A stretch of DNA of 37,299 nucleotides from Bacillota bacterium (GTDB lineage Bacteria > Bacillota > Clostridia > Acetivibrionales > DSM-1351): the NCBI GenBank assembly GCA_023391425.1, contig JAEWAX010000102.1:1-37299 (forward strand), written 5' to 3'. Shown here one piece after another: positions 8,833-16,526 of the stretch; position 1 is the first letter of the stretch, and each line of letters begins with the position of its first letter. The notes under the pieces were generated by a model. That model searched no databases and was not told the origin of the DNA. It was given only the letters and a program-made list of their open reading frames with translations. A program made the translations under genes and the position numbers.

Positions 8833-8903
8833 ATAAAACGCAATAGATGGTAAATTTTGAAACTCAATGTGACAGTTTTCAAATTAACACCTTTGCGTTT
8901 TAT
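8833..8903 (+). terminator. Large nested stem-loop, probable terminator of the WYL gene
   Basis: An 11-bp perfect outer stem (ATAAAACGCAA at 8833-8843 with TTGCGTTTTAT at 8893-8903) encloses a second stem (TTTGAAACT at 8856-8864 with AGTTTTCAAA at 8874-8883, one bulged base) and a 9-base loop. T-rich sequence (TATATTTATTG) follows. The position between the WYL stop and the DUF3795 ribosome binding site fits a terminator, but the size and two-stem layout are unusual for one. Confidence 0.5.
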
Positions 8904-8941
8904 TATATTTATTGTAGCTATTGTGGCTCAAGGAGGCAAAT

Positions 8942-9220
8942 ATGACTGAATCAAGATGTGGATTAGTATGTAGTGAATGTTCCTATAAGGAACCCTTTAA
9001 GTGTGGAGGTTGTGCAAACATTGAAAACCCATTTTGGGGTGAGTGCAGCATAAAGAAGTGCTGTGAAAAAGATAATTGCTTAGAGCACTGCGGGAATTGC
9101 AATACCTTCCCTTGTGCAAATCTAACTGAATTCTCATATGATCCTGAACATGGAGATAAAGGGGCTAGAATTGAGCAATGCAGAAAATGGACAAAAGAAA
9201 GTGGTGATAAGGATGAATAA
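8942..9220 (+). CDS. DUF3795 cysteine-rich small protein
   Basis: A 92-residue protein with many cysteines in paired patterns: CGLVCSECSY near the start, CGGCAN, CSIKKCCEKDNCLEHCGNC in the middle and FPCANL later. This arrangement is typical of DUF3795, a probable zinc-binding family common in Clostridia and of unknown function. The ATG at 8942 follows AAGGAGG at 8930-8936, an ideal site, whereas the in-frame TTG at 8921 has none. Its last eight bases overlap the start of the next gene, so the two are likely translated together. Confidence 0.85.
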   Translation: MTESRCGLVCSECSYKEPFKCGGCANIENPFWGECSIKKCCEKDNCLEHCGNCNTFPCANLTEFSYDPEHGDKGARIEQCRKWTKESGDKDE

Positions 9221-9638
9221 TGAGATAATTGCTAAAGCAGGTGTTATAACTAAAAATGCAACTGATGTAACAATTGCTGTTATTGACGAATATGGATATC
9301 CAAGAGCTTCAACAATCTCAAGTATTAAAGTTGAGGGCATTGAAACAATATGGTTTTCAACTGCCTTAGATTCTGGTAAGGTAAGGTGTCTTTCTAAGAA
9401 TAATAAGGCAAGTGTCTGTTATCATGTTGGAGCAGATAATTTAACATTAATTGGGGAAGTTGATATTTTAACTGACGTAGATACGAAAAAGCAGTTATGG
9501 GTAGATTGGTTTATCAATCATTTTCCAGGTGGGTCAGAAGATCCAGACTATTGTGTACTAAAATTCAAAACTATAAGATGTGTTTACTGGATTGATCACC
9601 AACAGGGTGAGTTTACACTAGCTGAAGTTAAAATATGA
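9213..9638 (+). CDS. Pyridoxamine 5'-phosphate oxidase family protein
   Basis: A 141-residue split-barrel flavoprotein of the general-stress-protein-26 type, not the biosynthetic PdxH. The visible signature runs through AVIDEYGYPRAS, TIWFSTALDSGK and KASVCYH, where these proteins form the FMN-binding barrel. The ATG at 9213 overlaps the previous gene by eight bases. The reading frame is open further upstream inside DUF3795, but that part has no ribosome binding site or family match. Relatives bind FMN or F420 and reduce unknown substrates, and are often induced by stress. The AlkZ-related gene follows 19 bases downstream. Confidence 0.85.
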   Translation: MNNEIIAKAGVITKNATDVTIAVIDEYGYPRASTISSIKVEGIETIWFSTALDSGKVRCLSKNNKASVCYHVGADNLTLIGEVDILTDVDTKKQLWVDWFINHFPGGSEDPDYCVLKFKTIRCVYWIDHQQGEFTLAEVKI

Positions 9639-9657
9639 AAGAGGAGAGTATAAACTT

Positions 9658-10341
9658 ATGGCTCAGATTAAAAACTACAATGACTTTTTGAAAAGAGTTA
9701 ATGAGCTTGGTTTTATGTCACTATCTAATATACTTCCTGGTTTTCCTGCACTTACAGAGGAGACACCAAAGGAATTGTGGCATACGGGTGATTTTGATAC
9801 TGACCCCTGGTGCTGGAAGGACAGGGCTGCACAAGAAAAGCAACTAGCTTTTGGATGTATTTTAGGAGGTCATAAAGGCTTTGTTTCAGCTGATATGTAT
9901 CGCTACTTCTATGTTTTGTTTCAACCTTCGATGATAATGGAAGAAAGATGGGAAGAGGGATTAGTTGGTCCAAATGTATGGAAACTGTGGCAGCTTTTTG
10001 AGCAGAAAACCTTGTTAAACACCAGTGAAATTAGACAAGAAATGGGTGTCACTATGAAAAAAGGTGGCAGCAAGCTTGACAATGCAATTATTGAATTGCA
10101 AAAGTATTTTTATATAACAGTTGCAGGTAGCAAGCGAAAGCAAAACAAATTCGGTGAGCCCTACGGATGGCCTGCTAATGTTTATGATAAGGTTGAAAAT
10201 TGGGCACCAACTGATTGGTTAAAAGGCTGCGATAATATAAAACTTGATGATGCAAAGGAAAAAGTAATTAGGACTTGCATAACTTTTTCAAAAAACGTTA
10301 ACGAAAAGGATTTATTGAAGCTTTTAGCATCAAAAAAATAG
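9658..10341 (+). CDS. AlkZ-related protein
   Basis: A 227-residue protein. The pattern of its N-terminal part (LPGFPALTEETPKELWHTGD followed by DTDPWCWKDR, then FVSADMYRYFYVLF) and of its C-terminal part (ELQKYFYITVAGSKRKQNK, GEPYGWP) is what I know as the AlkZ-related family, small relatives of the winged-helix DNA glycosylases AlkZ and YcaQ. Activity on damaged DNA has not been established for this branch, and the protein is much shorter than true AlkZ, so the role is an inference. The ribosome binding site GAGGAG is clear. It lies in a row of small genes after the PNPOx protein and is probably in the same operon. Confidence 0.75.
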   Translation: MAQIKNYNDFLKRVNELGFMSLSNILPGFPALTEETPKELWHTGDFDTDPWCWKDRAAQEKQLAFGCILGGHKGFVSADMYRYFYVLFQPSMIMEERWEEGLVGPNVWKLWQLFEQKTLLNTSEIRQEMGVTMKKGGSKLDNAIIELQKYFYITVAGSKRKQNKFGEPYGWPANVYDKVENWAPTDWLKGCDNIKLDDAKEKVIRTCITFSKNVNEKDLLKLLASKK

Positions 10342-10424
10342 TTACTGACTTTACTTAACTATTGAAACTGAAAGTATGATAAAGCGAACTATAGATTATT
10401 TATATTGGGATTGTGAGGGAAAAC

Positions 10425-10811
10425 ATGAAAAATTATGCTCAAGTTTATGTGAAAAATAGTTTTGAAGCGGCAGAAATGTATTGCAAAGCTTTTAGTGCAG
10501 AAATTACATTTGAAGTAAGAAATGATGATAAAACTGCTTATGAACACTGTGAATTATCAGTAGAGGGTAAAGATTTTTTAGCATTAAGTGAAGCAGCGAA
10601 TCCTTGTGACATAAACATAGTCCACAAAATGAAATGGGAAACTATGACGTTTAATGTTTTTGAGTTAGGAAGCGAAGATGCGGTTTGTAATGCCTTTAAT
10701 ATTTTGAGTAATGGCGGTGTCATTATTAATCCCATTCAGGAAGTTCCATGGAGCAAATGTTGTGCGACTGTTATAGATAAATATGGAGTGTGTTGGTGGA
10801 TTGCAATTTGA
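10425..10811 (+). CDS. VOC family protein (PhnB-like)
   Basis: A 128-residue protein beginning YAQVYVKNSFEAAEMYCKAF, the typical opening of the vicinal-oxygen-chelate/glyoxalase fold, and ending with DKYGVCWWIAI, the usual last strand of PhnB-like members. It probably forms a dimer; whether it binds a metal is unclear, since only a few of the His/Glu ligands expected for glyoxalase I can be seen. It could be an unspecific detoxification or binding protein. GAGG at 10414-10417 supports ATG 10425. It stands 83 bases after the AlkZ-related gene, so it may have its own promoter. Confidence 0.8.
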   Translation: MKNYAQVYVKNSFEAAEMYCKAFSAEITFEVRNDDKTAYEHCELSVEGKDFLALSEAANPCDINIVHKMKWETMTFNVFELGSEDAVCNAFNILSNGGVIINPIQEVPWSKCCATVIDKYGVCWWIAI

Positions 10812-10836
10812 TAAAGCTAATGAGCATTAATCAATG

Positions 10837-10846
10837 TACAATTGTA
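10837..10846. promoter_or_regulatory. Short perfect palindrome before the alpha/beta hydrolase
   Basis: TACAATTGTA is a perfect 10-base palindrome and its right edge overlaps a -10-like TATAAA (10845-10850). It could be an operator, but AT-rich 10-base palindromes also arise by chance; no good -35 element is at the right distance. Confidence 0.2.
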
Positions 10847-10929
10847 TAAATATAACGAAGTGGTGAGACATGTACTTTTTTTTCACTACTATTTATGCTG
10901 CTAGCCGAAACAGTGAAATGGAGGTTTAT

Positions 10930-11775
10930 ATGGAATGCACAGTACAAAATGTAAAGATTTATTATAAAACTTATGGAGAAGGTATACCCGTTTTAATGAT
11001 ACATGGATGGAGCCCGGATCATAGGTTGATGAAAGGGTGCATGGAACCTGTTTTCAAAACGATGGATAAACAATGGAAACGAATATATTTCGATTTGCCT
11101 GGAATGGGGAAAACCAAAGGAGAACCATGGATAACAAGTTCTGATCAAATGCTTGATTTAATTCTTGAATTTATTGATACTGTTATCCCCAATCAGCCTT
11201 TTGTACTGGCAGGAGAATCTTATGGAGGCTATTTAGCCAGAGGTATAATTAACAAACGAGCTTCTGCTGTAGATGGACTTCTCTTGGTCTGTCCTTTAGC
11301 AGAGCAGGAAATAGTGAAAGAAAATGGTGGAAAATTTCAGGTGCTTGAAAAAGATAGTCATCTACTAAGTAGCCTTACTGAAGAGGATAGAAATTATTTT
11401 GAAGGAGAAGGGATAAATTCATTACAAAATAAACGGGTATGGGCAAGGTTTAAAGAGGAAGTCATTCCAGGTCTAAAAATTGCTGACTATAAATTTCTTA
11501 AAAACCTTTCAGGAAAATTCAGCTTCAATGTTGATTCTCTCGAAAATCCGTATATGAAACCTACACTTATGTTAACAGGAAGGCAAGATTCCATTGTGGG
11601 TTATCGTGGCTTATGGCAAATTATTGAAATGTATCCCAGGGCTTCCTTTATCTTGCTGGATTCGGCAGGCCACAATCTGCAAATAGAGCAGGATGTCTTG
11701 TTTACAGAGACAGTAAGGGAGTGGTTAAACAGAGTTGCGGTGGAAAAACTTAAAACACAAAATTTGTGGGGTTGA
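10930..11775 (+). CDS. Alpha/beta hydrolase
   Basis: A 281-residue serine hydrolase of the alpha/beta fold. HGW at residues 25-27 is the oxyanion region, Ser97 in GESYGG is the nucleophile elbow, Asp220 in GRQDS is the acid and His248 in AGHNL is the base, so the triad is complete. FDLPGMGKTKG around residue 54 is typical of the lyase/esterase/aminopeptidase-like branch; the substrate cannot be read from sequence. TGGAGGT at 10919-10925 places the start at ATG 10930; two in-frame ATGs upstream (10870 and 10918) are less likely. No signal peptide. It is the last gene of the accessory row and has a 330-base gap after it. Confidence 0.88.
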   Translation: MECTVQNVKIYYKTYGEGIPVLMIHGWSPDHRLMKGCMEPVFKTMDKQWKRIYFDLPGMGKTKGEPWITSSDQMLDLILEFIDTVIPNQPFVLAGESYGGYLARGIINKRASAVDGLLLVCPLAEQEIVKENGGKFQVLEKDSHLLSSLTEEDRNYFEGEGINSLQNKRVWARFKEEVIPGLKIADYKFLKNLSGKFSFNVDSLENPYMKPTLMLTGRQDSIVGYRGLWQIIEMYPRASFILLDSAGHNLQIEQDVLFTETVREWLNRVAVEKLKTQNLWG

Positions 11776-12106
11776 TGCAAAACCAATTACTTTGCACTTT
11801 CCAAGTATAAGTGCAATTAAGCTTCTGCCTTAGCCTACGGCTTGGCACAAGCTAAGTTTTCTTTAGGAGCAATTCATTGATATAAGTTTGTACGGAAGTA
11901 CTATTAAAACATAATTTTCGAAATATGTTGTATCCGATATAGTTTTACAACAGCTTCACAAATTTAAGTATATTACTTTATTCAAGAGAAGTTTGTTTTA
12001 TTATATTAAGTGTATCAGAATATTTCCTTAAAATTTATTGAAATTATAAATAATATTTACTAAATTTAAACTATTAGTTATAATTTCTTTAAAAGGAGAA
12101 AATTTT
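11776..12106. other. Intergenic region with two weak hairpins
   Basis: No supported gene in 331 bases. Two hairpins may end transcription of the hydrolase: TTGCACTT (11792-11799) with AAGTGCAA (11809-11816), without T tract; and CTTAGC (11829-11834) with GCTAAG (11851-11856), followed by TTTTCTTT. Both are modest. The segment 11821-11870 is GC-richer than its surroundings and carries stop codons in the frames I examined. The right half is very AT-rich and holds a candidate promoter for the Lrp-like gene. Confidence 0.4.
12056..12084 (+). promoter_or_regulatory. Candidate promoter of the Lrp/AsnC gene
   Basis: TTTACT at 12056-12061, a 17-base spacer and a perfect TATAAT at 12079-12084. The expected transcription start would be very near the ribosome binding site (AAAAGGAG at 12091-12098), leaving a very short leader, which lowers confidence. 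Confidence 0.35.
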
Positions 12107-12553
12107 ATGGATAATGTAGATTATGAAATTATGAGATACTTAAATTTTAATAGTAGAGCTAGTGCTTCAGTAATTAGCAAAAAAGTAAATATGTCAATAC
12201 CTGCTGTGGCAGAACGCATTCGAAAATTAGAGGACAATGGGACAATTGATTTATATACTATAAAAGTTAATAGAGAAAAGTGTAATTTGAAACTAATGGC
12301 TTTTATTAATGTAAACATTGACGGCACTAACAATATTGAAGAATTCAGAACTAAGATTGTTCAATATGCAGCTGTTTTAGAATGTCATCATATTGCAGGA
12401 CAGGCAGATTATTTATTAAAGGTACTTGTTGAGGATACCAAAGCATTAGAAAGTTTTATAACTAATGAGCTAAAACGGATAAATGGAGTTGGAAATTCAA
12501 CCACAACAATTGTATTATCTACCTTAAAAGAAAATTTAAATGCTTATGAATAG
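12107..12553 (+). CDS. Lrp/AsnC family transcriptional regulator
   Basis: A 148-residue feast/famine regulator: an N-terminal helix-turn-helix (residues 1-60, with RASASVISKKVNMSIPAVAER) followed by the AsnC ligand-binding and oligomerisation domain (residues 65-140, including CHHIAGQADYLLKVLVED). Such proteins bind amino acids and control their transport or breakdown. The start has an excellent AAAAGGAG site. The final codons overlap the start of a LysE-type exporter gene, so the two are translationally coupled; the probable function is control of that amino acid exporter, and of its own promoter. Confidence 0.93.
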   Translation: MDNVDYEIMRYLNFNSRASASVISKKVNMSIPAVAERIRKLEDNGTIDLYTIKVNREKCNLKLMAFINVNIDGTNNIEEFRTKIVQYAAVLECHHIAGQADYLLKVLVEDTKALESFITNELKRINGVGNSTTTIVLSTLKENLNAYE

Positions 12554-13181
12554 AGATAGAAACTGTTTGCTAAAAGGCTTTAGATTAGGTTTGTTACTTC
12601 AACTTTCAGTGGGTCCAATGTGTTTGTTGGTTTTTAATACTTCATGTACTAATGGCTTATTATTTGCAATACCACTTGTTTATGCCATTACTTTAGTTGA
12701 TGCCATTTTTATTTCCTTGGCAGCTATAGGTGTCACAGCTCTTTTGAAAAAAAATTCAGTTCAAATAATTATAACTATTGTGGGTAGTTTTGTTTTAATA
12801 ACTTTTGGAATAAATATAGTCTTTGGAGTTTTTGATAAAGCGTTTTTACCTTATTTAAATACATTTTCTATATTAAAGGCGCAGTCATTATTTTTTCAGG
12901 GTATTTTACTAACAGTTTCTAATCCTTTAACTATTTTATTTTGGGGTGGAATCTTTACTACAAAAGTGGCAGAGGAAAATCTAAGTAATAAACAATTAGT
13001 GCAATTTGGAGTAGGCTGTGTTCTGTCTACAATTAGCTTTTTAACCGTGGTTGCAATTGTGGGAAACAGTGTTGGGGCATTTATACCTACCTCAATTGTT
13101 TCTATTTTAAATGTAGTTGTAGGGGTAATTGTATGCTTTTTTGGAGTAAAAATGCTATATAAAAAATTTATTATAAATTAA
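12540..13181 (+). CDS. LysE/RhtB family amino acid exporter
   Basis: A 213-residue membrane protein with about six hydrophobic helices. The first, with GFRLGLLLQLSVGPMCLLVF, carries the GP motif of LysE-type exporters, and SNPLTILFWGGIF near residue 130 is a second conserved family segment. It should export an amino acid or related compound. The start is ATG 12540 or ATG 12546, overlapping the preceding regulator gene by 14 or 8 bases; no strong ribosome binding site is visible, which fits coupling. The regulator-exporter pairing is the same logic as lysG-lysE, with an AsnC-type regulator instead of a LysR-type one. Confidence 0.9.
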   Translation: MLMNRDRNCLLKGFRLGLLLQLSVGPMCLLVFNTSCTNGLLFAIPLVYAITLVDAIFISLAAIGVTALLKKNSVQIIITIVGSFVLITFGINIVFGVFDKAFLPYLNTFSILKAQSLFFQGILLTVSNPLTILFWGGIFTTKVAEENLSNKQLVQFGVGCVLSTISFLTVVAIVGNSVGAFIPTSIVSILNVVVGVIVCFFGVKMLYKKFIIN

Positions 13182-13248
13182 TAGTTAAAATATAGTAAAA
13201 TATTTATAACAATATTTTAAATCATTAAGAAAATGTAGTAAATTCAAG

Positions 13249-13330
13249 AGCCTGTGCCGAGCAGAAGGCAAAGGGCTAGTTCACTTTAAGGTATTTTTCT
13301 AAATCATGAAGATTTAAATTTACAAATACC
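13249..13330 (+). other. Two tandem hairpins of unknown role before the HAD-like gene
   Basis: The first hairpin pairs AGCC and TGCC (13249-13258) with GGCA and GGCT (13267-13277), with a small internal loop, and is much more GC-rich than the surroundings. The second pairs GGTATTT (13290-13296) with AAATACC (13324-13330) and has an inner stem AAATC/GATTT (13301-13305 with 13311-13315). Neither is followed by a T tract, so they do not look like terminators of the LysE gene. They could be a structured leader or a small RNA; strand is assumed from the neighbours. Confidence 0.35.
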
Positions 13331-13416
13331 ATGAAAAATTCATTTAATACTGACTATGTAGCCTGACTAAGGAAATGTAGTATAATTACTTTAAGTTAGA
13401 AATGGGAGGAAAGCTA

Positions 13417-13908
13417 ATGCCCTTTTTAGATATAAAAAACAAACAAAATAGGGATACAGAAACAAATAATAAAATAAAAATTATGATATTTACTGAAGGT
13501 ACAGTATTGGGTCATCGAAATATGTTTCATCTCTTCAATTATACTTCTTATATTCCTATTGGAAATTGTTTAGATAAAATTCAAACATGGGAACGGCAAG
13601 GTGCAGAAATTATATATTTTACTTCTAGAAGAACTGAAAAACAGATAAGTGCAATAGCCTCAGTATTAAAGAAATATAATTTTCCAGGAACACGTTTATA
13701 TTATAGAGAAGCAAATCAGAAATATAAAGATATTGTTGAACTGGTGACTCCAGATGTTCTGATTGAAGATGATTGTAAATGTATTGGAGGCCAGTGGCAG
13801 ATGTGTATTACATATGTTAATCCAGAAATAAAAAGAAGAATAAAATCAATTGTAGTTAAAGAATTTAAAGGAATAGACCACTTACCTGAACTAATTACTG
13901 ATTTGTGA
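13417..13908 (+). CDS. HAD-like protein of unknown function
   Basis: A 163-residue protein. KIMIFTEGTVLG resembles the first HAD motif region but the nucleophile Asp is replaced (FTEGT rather than FDxDGT). IIYFTSRR fits motif II with the conserved Thr/Ser. TPDVLIEDDCKCIGG fits the acidic motif IV. It is therefore probably a HAD-fold relative with an altered or absent phosphatase activity. The C-terminal stretch ending FKGIDHLPELI is something I recall from conserved clostridial hypothetical proteins. GGGAGGA at 13404-13410 supports ATG 13417. A 6-bp hairpin with a 4-base loop (13909-13924) directly follows the stop, without T tract. Confidence 0.7.
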   Translation: MPFLDIKNKQNRDTETNNKIKIMIFTEGTVLGHRNMFHLFNYTSYIPIGNCLDKIQTWERQGAEIIYFTSRRTEKQISAIASVLKKYNFPGTRLYYREANQKYKDIVELVTPDVLIEDDCKCIGGQWQMCITYVNPEIKRRIKSIVVKEFKGIDHLPELITDL

Positions 13909-13967
13909 GTGTTGTACTCAACACAAAAACTGTATGTTGTGAATATAAAAAATGTTAGAGGTAAAGC

Positions 13968-14825
13968 ATGAAACTCAATATAAAAGTAATTATTCCAATA
14001 ATAATACTGATTATAATGTCCTGGGTGAGGAACATTTACATATTTAATACGACTTCGCTTGATAAGCCACTTTTGTTAAATTCATATTATAGTTCTTTAT
14101 TATCTGAAGGTTATAATCTTCAGCTATTTTATATTTCAAATATATATGATAAAGAAACTATTGTTTCAGCTAGCTTTCCTGAACTAGGGAGCATGCCTTT
14201 CCCTGTGACTTCTGCATCGATGGGTAACATAGGTAATAGTAATTATAGAATTAATAAAATTGATATCAATTTGAGTACTATTTTTTTAGACAGTGGAAAA
14301 CTACTTATTGAAACTGATAATGAGGAAAATATATGCTTAAAAAAAATACAATTAAGTACAGGTTATTCAAAAAAAATATATGAATATGATTTAGGAGAAA
14401 TATGCCTTTTTAAAGGACAATTAGTTGAAAATGACTCGCTAAGAAATGATTATTCAATGAGTAGTGGCAATAATTCTGGAAGAACAACATTAAAAGCAAC
14501 TGATGATATCCAGATAACTGAGATAGTGAATCCACTTAATGATTTATTATCAGAAGTATGTGATATTGATATCAATGGAAAACCTATGAGTAGTGTAACA
14601 GTTCCATTTACTGTTAAGTCAGGAGAGCAGATTGACGTTAAGTACCAATTCAAAAATAGATCAGAAATAAAACCACAATTAAAATTCTCGAATTTCTTTA
14701 TTACACTAGTGTTTAAGGGAATAGATACTAAAGGAAATCCTGTTGTTAGAAATGTATTTATTGATGCATACAACCAATATGATTTAAAAACGAAGGATAT
14801 TAGAGAACTTATAAATAGGAAGTAG
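13968..14825 (+). CDS. Membrane-anchored protein of unknown function
   Basis: A 285-residue protein with one N-terminal hydrophobic segment (about residues 5-21, VIIPIIILIIMSW) and no lipobox or clear cleavage site, so it is probably anchored with the remainder outside the cell. The outer part is rich in strands and polar residues and includes a Ser/Gly/Asn-rich stretch near residues 163-172. I do not recognise the family. AGAGG lies before the ATG. The next gene, a small multi-pass membrane protein, starts only eight bases after its stop, so both probably form one operon. Confidence 0.7.
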   Translation: MKLNIKVIIPIIILIIMSWVRNIYIFNTTSLDKPLLLNSYYSSLLSEGYNLQLFYISNIYDKETIVSASFPELGSMPFPVTSASMGNIGNSNYRINKIDINLSTIFLDSGKLLIETDNEENICLKKIQLSTGYSKKIYEYDLGEICLFKGQLVENDSLRNDYSMSSGNNSGRTTLKATDDIQITEIVNPLNDLLSEVCDIDINGKPMSSVTVPFTVKSGEQIDVKYQFKNRSEIKPQLKFSNFFITLVFKGIDTKGNPVVRNVFIDAYNQYDLKTKDIRELINRK

Positions 14826-14833
14826 GTGAGGAT

Positions 14834-15394
14834 TTGAGAAAGCACTATTCGCAAGTGATTTGTGGAATTATATTTGTTTTTATAAATATTAATATAGGAC
14901 CGATTGATATACTACCAAACTTTTTGGGCTATATTTTCATAGCTTGTGGCCTGTCTGGCTTAGAGCAGGTTGACTCTATTTATAAAAAAGGTATTATGGC
15001 TTCATTAGTACTTGCCTTTGCCTCATTTATATTATTTTTTGTCCCAATAAATACAGCAGCAGAAAATATATCACCTTCAAACTGTTGGATGTTAGGAGTT
15101 TCAGCGATATTTTCAGTATTAAATCTGGTCATATTCTATACTATTTGCAAATTTATTTACGCTAAAGCAGAAGAAACTACAAATATTGAGCTAATGAGGT
15201 CAGCTAAAGCAAAATGGAATTGTATGCTTTATTTTACGTGTATTAGCTTGGTTTTAACTCCTTTTACACTAACTATGGGTCAGAGGCTAGTAGGAATAAA
15301 TTTTCTGATTTCAATAATATTAATTATTTTAGCTATCCTAATAATATCTCTACTAATAAAAGCTAGAAGTGAATTTTGTGAAGAGAACTCGTAA
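14834..15394 (+). CDS. Multi-pass membrane protein of unknown function
   Basis: A 186-residue hydrophobic protein with about six predicted helices and start codon TTG after GGTGAGG. It begins with a segment containing INIGPIDILPNFLGYIFIACG, a pattern I recall from small clostridial membrane proteins without assigned function. No transport or catalytic signature is visible. The eight-base distance from the upstream anchored protein suggests joint expression and possibly a complex in the membrane. The TTG start is chosen because the binding site fits it and no better-placed start is near. Confidence 0.7.
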   Translation: MRKHYSQVICGIIFVFININIGPIDILPNFLGYIFIACGLSGLEQVDSIYKKGIMASLVLAFASFILFFVPINTAAENISPSNCWMLGVSAIFSVLNLVIFYTICKFIYAKAEETTNIELMRSAKAKWNCMLYFTCISLVLTPFTLTMGQRLVGINFLISIILIILAILIISLLIKARSEFCEENS

Positions 15395-15630
15395 TCTAAA
15401 TTATATATTTCAACCGCTATATTACACTCAATCAGGCTTGAAAGAAAAGCATTTTAGCATTTTTTTGGTCTTAGAAATGCATGTTAATCATAAATCTCAT
15501 TTTTCAAAATAAACATATAATATAGAGCTATTTTTAAAGGTAAAACTAGTTAAATTTATTAGCTTACCAGGAAAACCATTCTCTTAAAATTGTGTTTAAG
15601 CTCAAATTGTATATTTAGGGGCGTTGAAGA

Positions 15631-16410
15631 ATGAAAAAAATCATATTTGTAAGCATTATCAATAAAAGTAAACTGATACCTAAAATAATTATTTTTGCGT
15701 TTATAGTGATTTGTACTTTGTTTATCATAATAGGATTTACAGCTACATCAGTGGATGTGTTTAATTCTGAAAGACATTTGCCCATTTATAGCGTTGAAAC
15801 CAGCAAGGTTGCTATAACTTTTGACTGTGCCTGGGGAGCAGATGATATTCCAACAATACTTAATACACTAAAAAAAGAAAATGTAAAGGCCAGCTTTTTC
15901 ATGGTAGGACAGTGGGCAGAAAAATTTCCAGATGCTGTTAAGCTTATTGCTAATGATGGACACGACATTGCAAATCATGGCTATTCACATTTAAGAATGA
16001 GTACAATCGGAAAAGAAAAATGCAAAACTGAGATAGAGCTATGTAATGCAAAGCTAGAAGAAATATCAGGTGTAAAGGTAAAGCTTTTTAGACCTCCTTA
16101 CGGAGATTATAACAACACTGTTATAGATACCTGTAATGAACTTGGGTGCTACCCAATACAGTGGAATGTAGATAGCCTTGACTGGAAGAAAGAGATGAGC
16201 AAGCAAGCTATTCTAGATAGAATTTTAAAAAGGACTAAACCAGGTTCAATAATTCTATTTCATAATGACACCCAATATACCGCCGAGTTACTTCCAAACG
16301 TAATTTCGGAGCTAAAGGCAAAAGGTTTGGGGTTTGCCGCTGTTTCGGAGATGATAATGAAAGATAATTATTATATTGATGATCAGGGAAGACAGCAAAT
16401 GAAAAAATAG
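15631..16410 (+). CDS. Polysaccharide deacetylase, PdaB-like, with altered first metal motif
   Basis: A 259-residue CE4-family (NodB) protein with one N-terminal membrane segment (about residues 18-38), so the catalytic domain lies outside the membrane and probably acts on peptidoglycan. Motif 1 reads TFDCAWG (Asp65, Cys66) instead of TFDDG; the metal-ligating second Asp is missing, although Asp71 and Asp72 follow closely. His116 and His120 (HGYSH), RPPYGDYN (Arg154), SLDW (Asp184) and LFHND (His211) keep the other motifs. The TFDxAWG variant occurs in sporulation-associated clostridial relatives of PdaB, which supports a role in spore cortex or envelope formation. The gene has its own 236-base upstream gap with a TATAAT at 15516-15521 but no clear -35. 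Confidence 0.88.
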   Translation: MKKIIFVSIINKSKLIPKIIIFAFIVICTLFIIIGFTATSVDVFNSERHLPIYSVETSKVAITFDCAWGADDIPTILNTLKKENVKASFFMVGQWAEKFPDAVKLIANDGHDIANHGYSHLRMSTIGKEKCKTEIELCNAKLEEISGVKVKLFRPPYGDYNNTVIDTCNELGCYPIQWNVDSLDWKKEMSKQAILDRILKRTKPGSIILFHNDTQYTAELLPNVISELKAKGLGFAAVSEMIMKDNYYIDDQGRQQMKK

Positions 16411-16526
16411 TTAGAAAGTGATTATTAATTATTAAAGTTTAAATATTAAAAATTAAATATACCTTTAAAAATAAGCTGGAAACTACATAACACAAGTAAG
16501 CGACTTTCTTATAGGGGGTAACTAAT

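Noticed and set aside
9138..9212. Upstream extension of the PNPOx protein into the DUF3795 gene
   Set aside because: The added residues do not fit the family and no binding site supports the start; ATG 9213 fits better.
13909..13924. Short hairpin GTGTTG/CAACAC directly after the HAD-like gene as a terminator
   Set aside because: No T tract follows (AAAAAC instead), so it is only mentioned in the gene entry.
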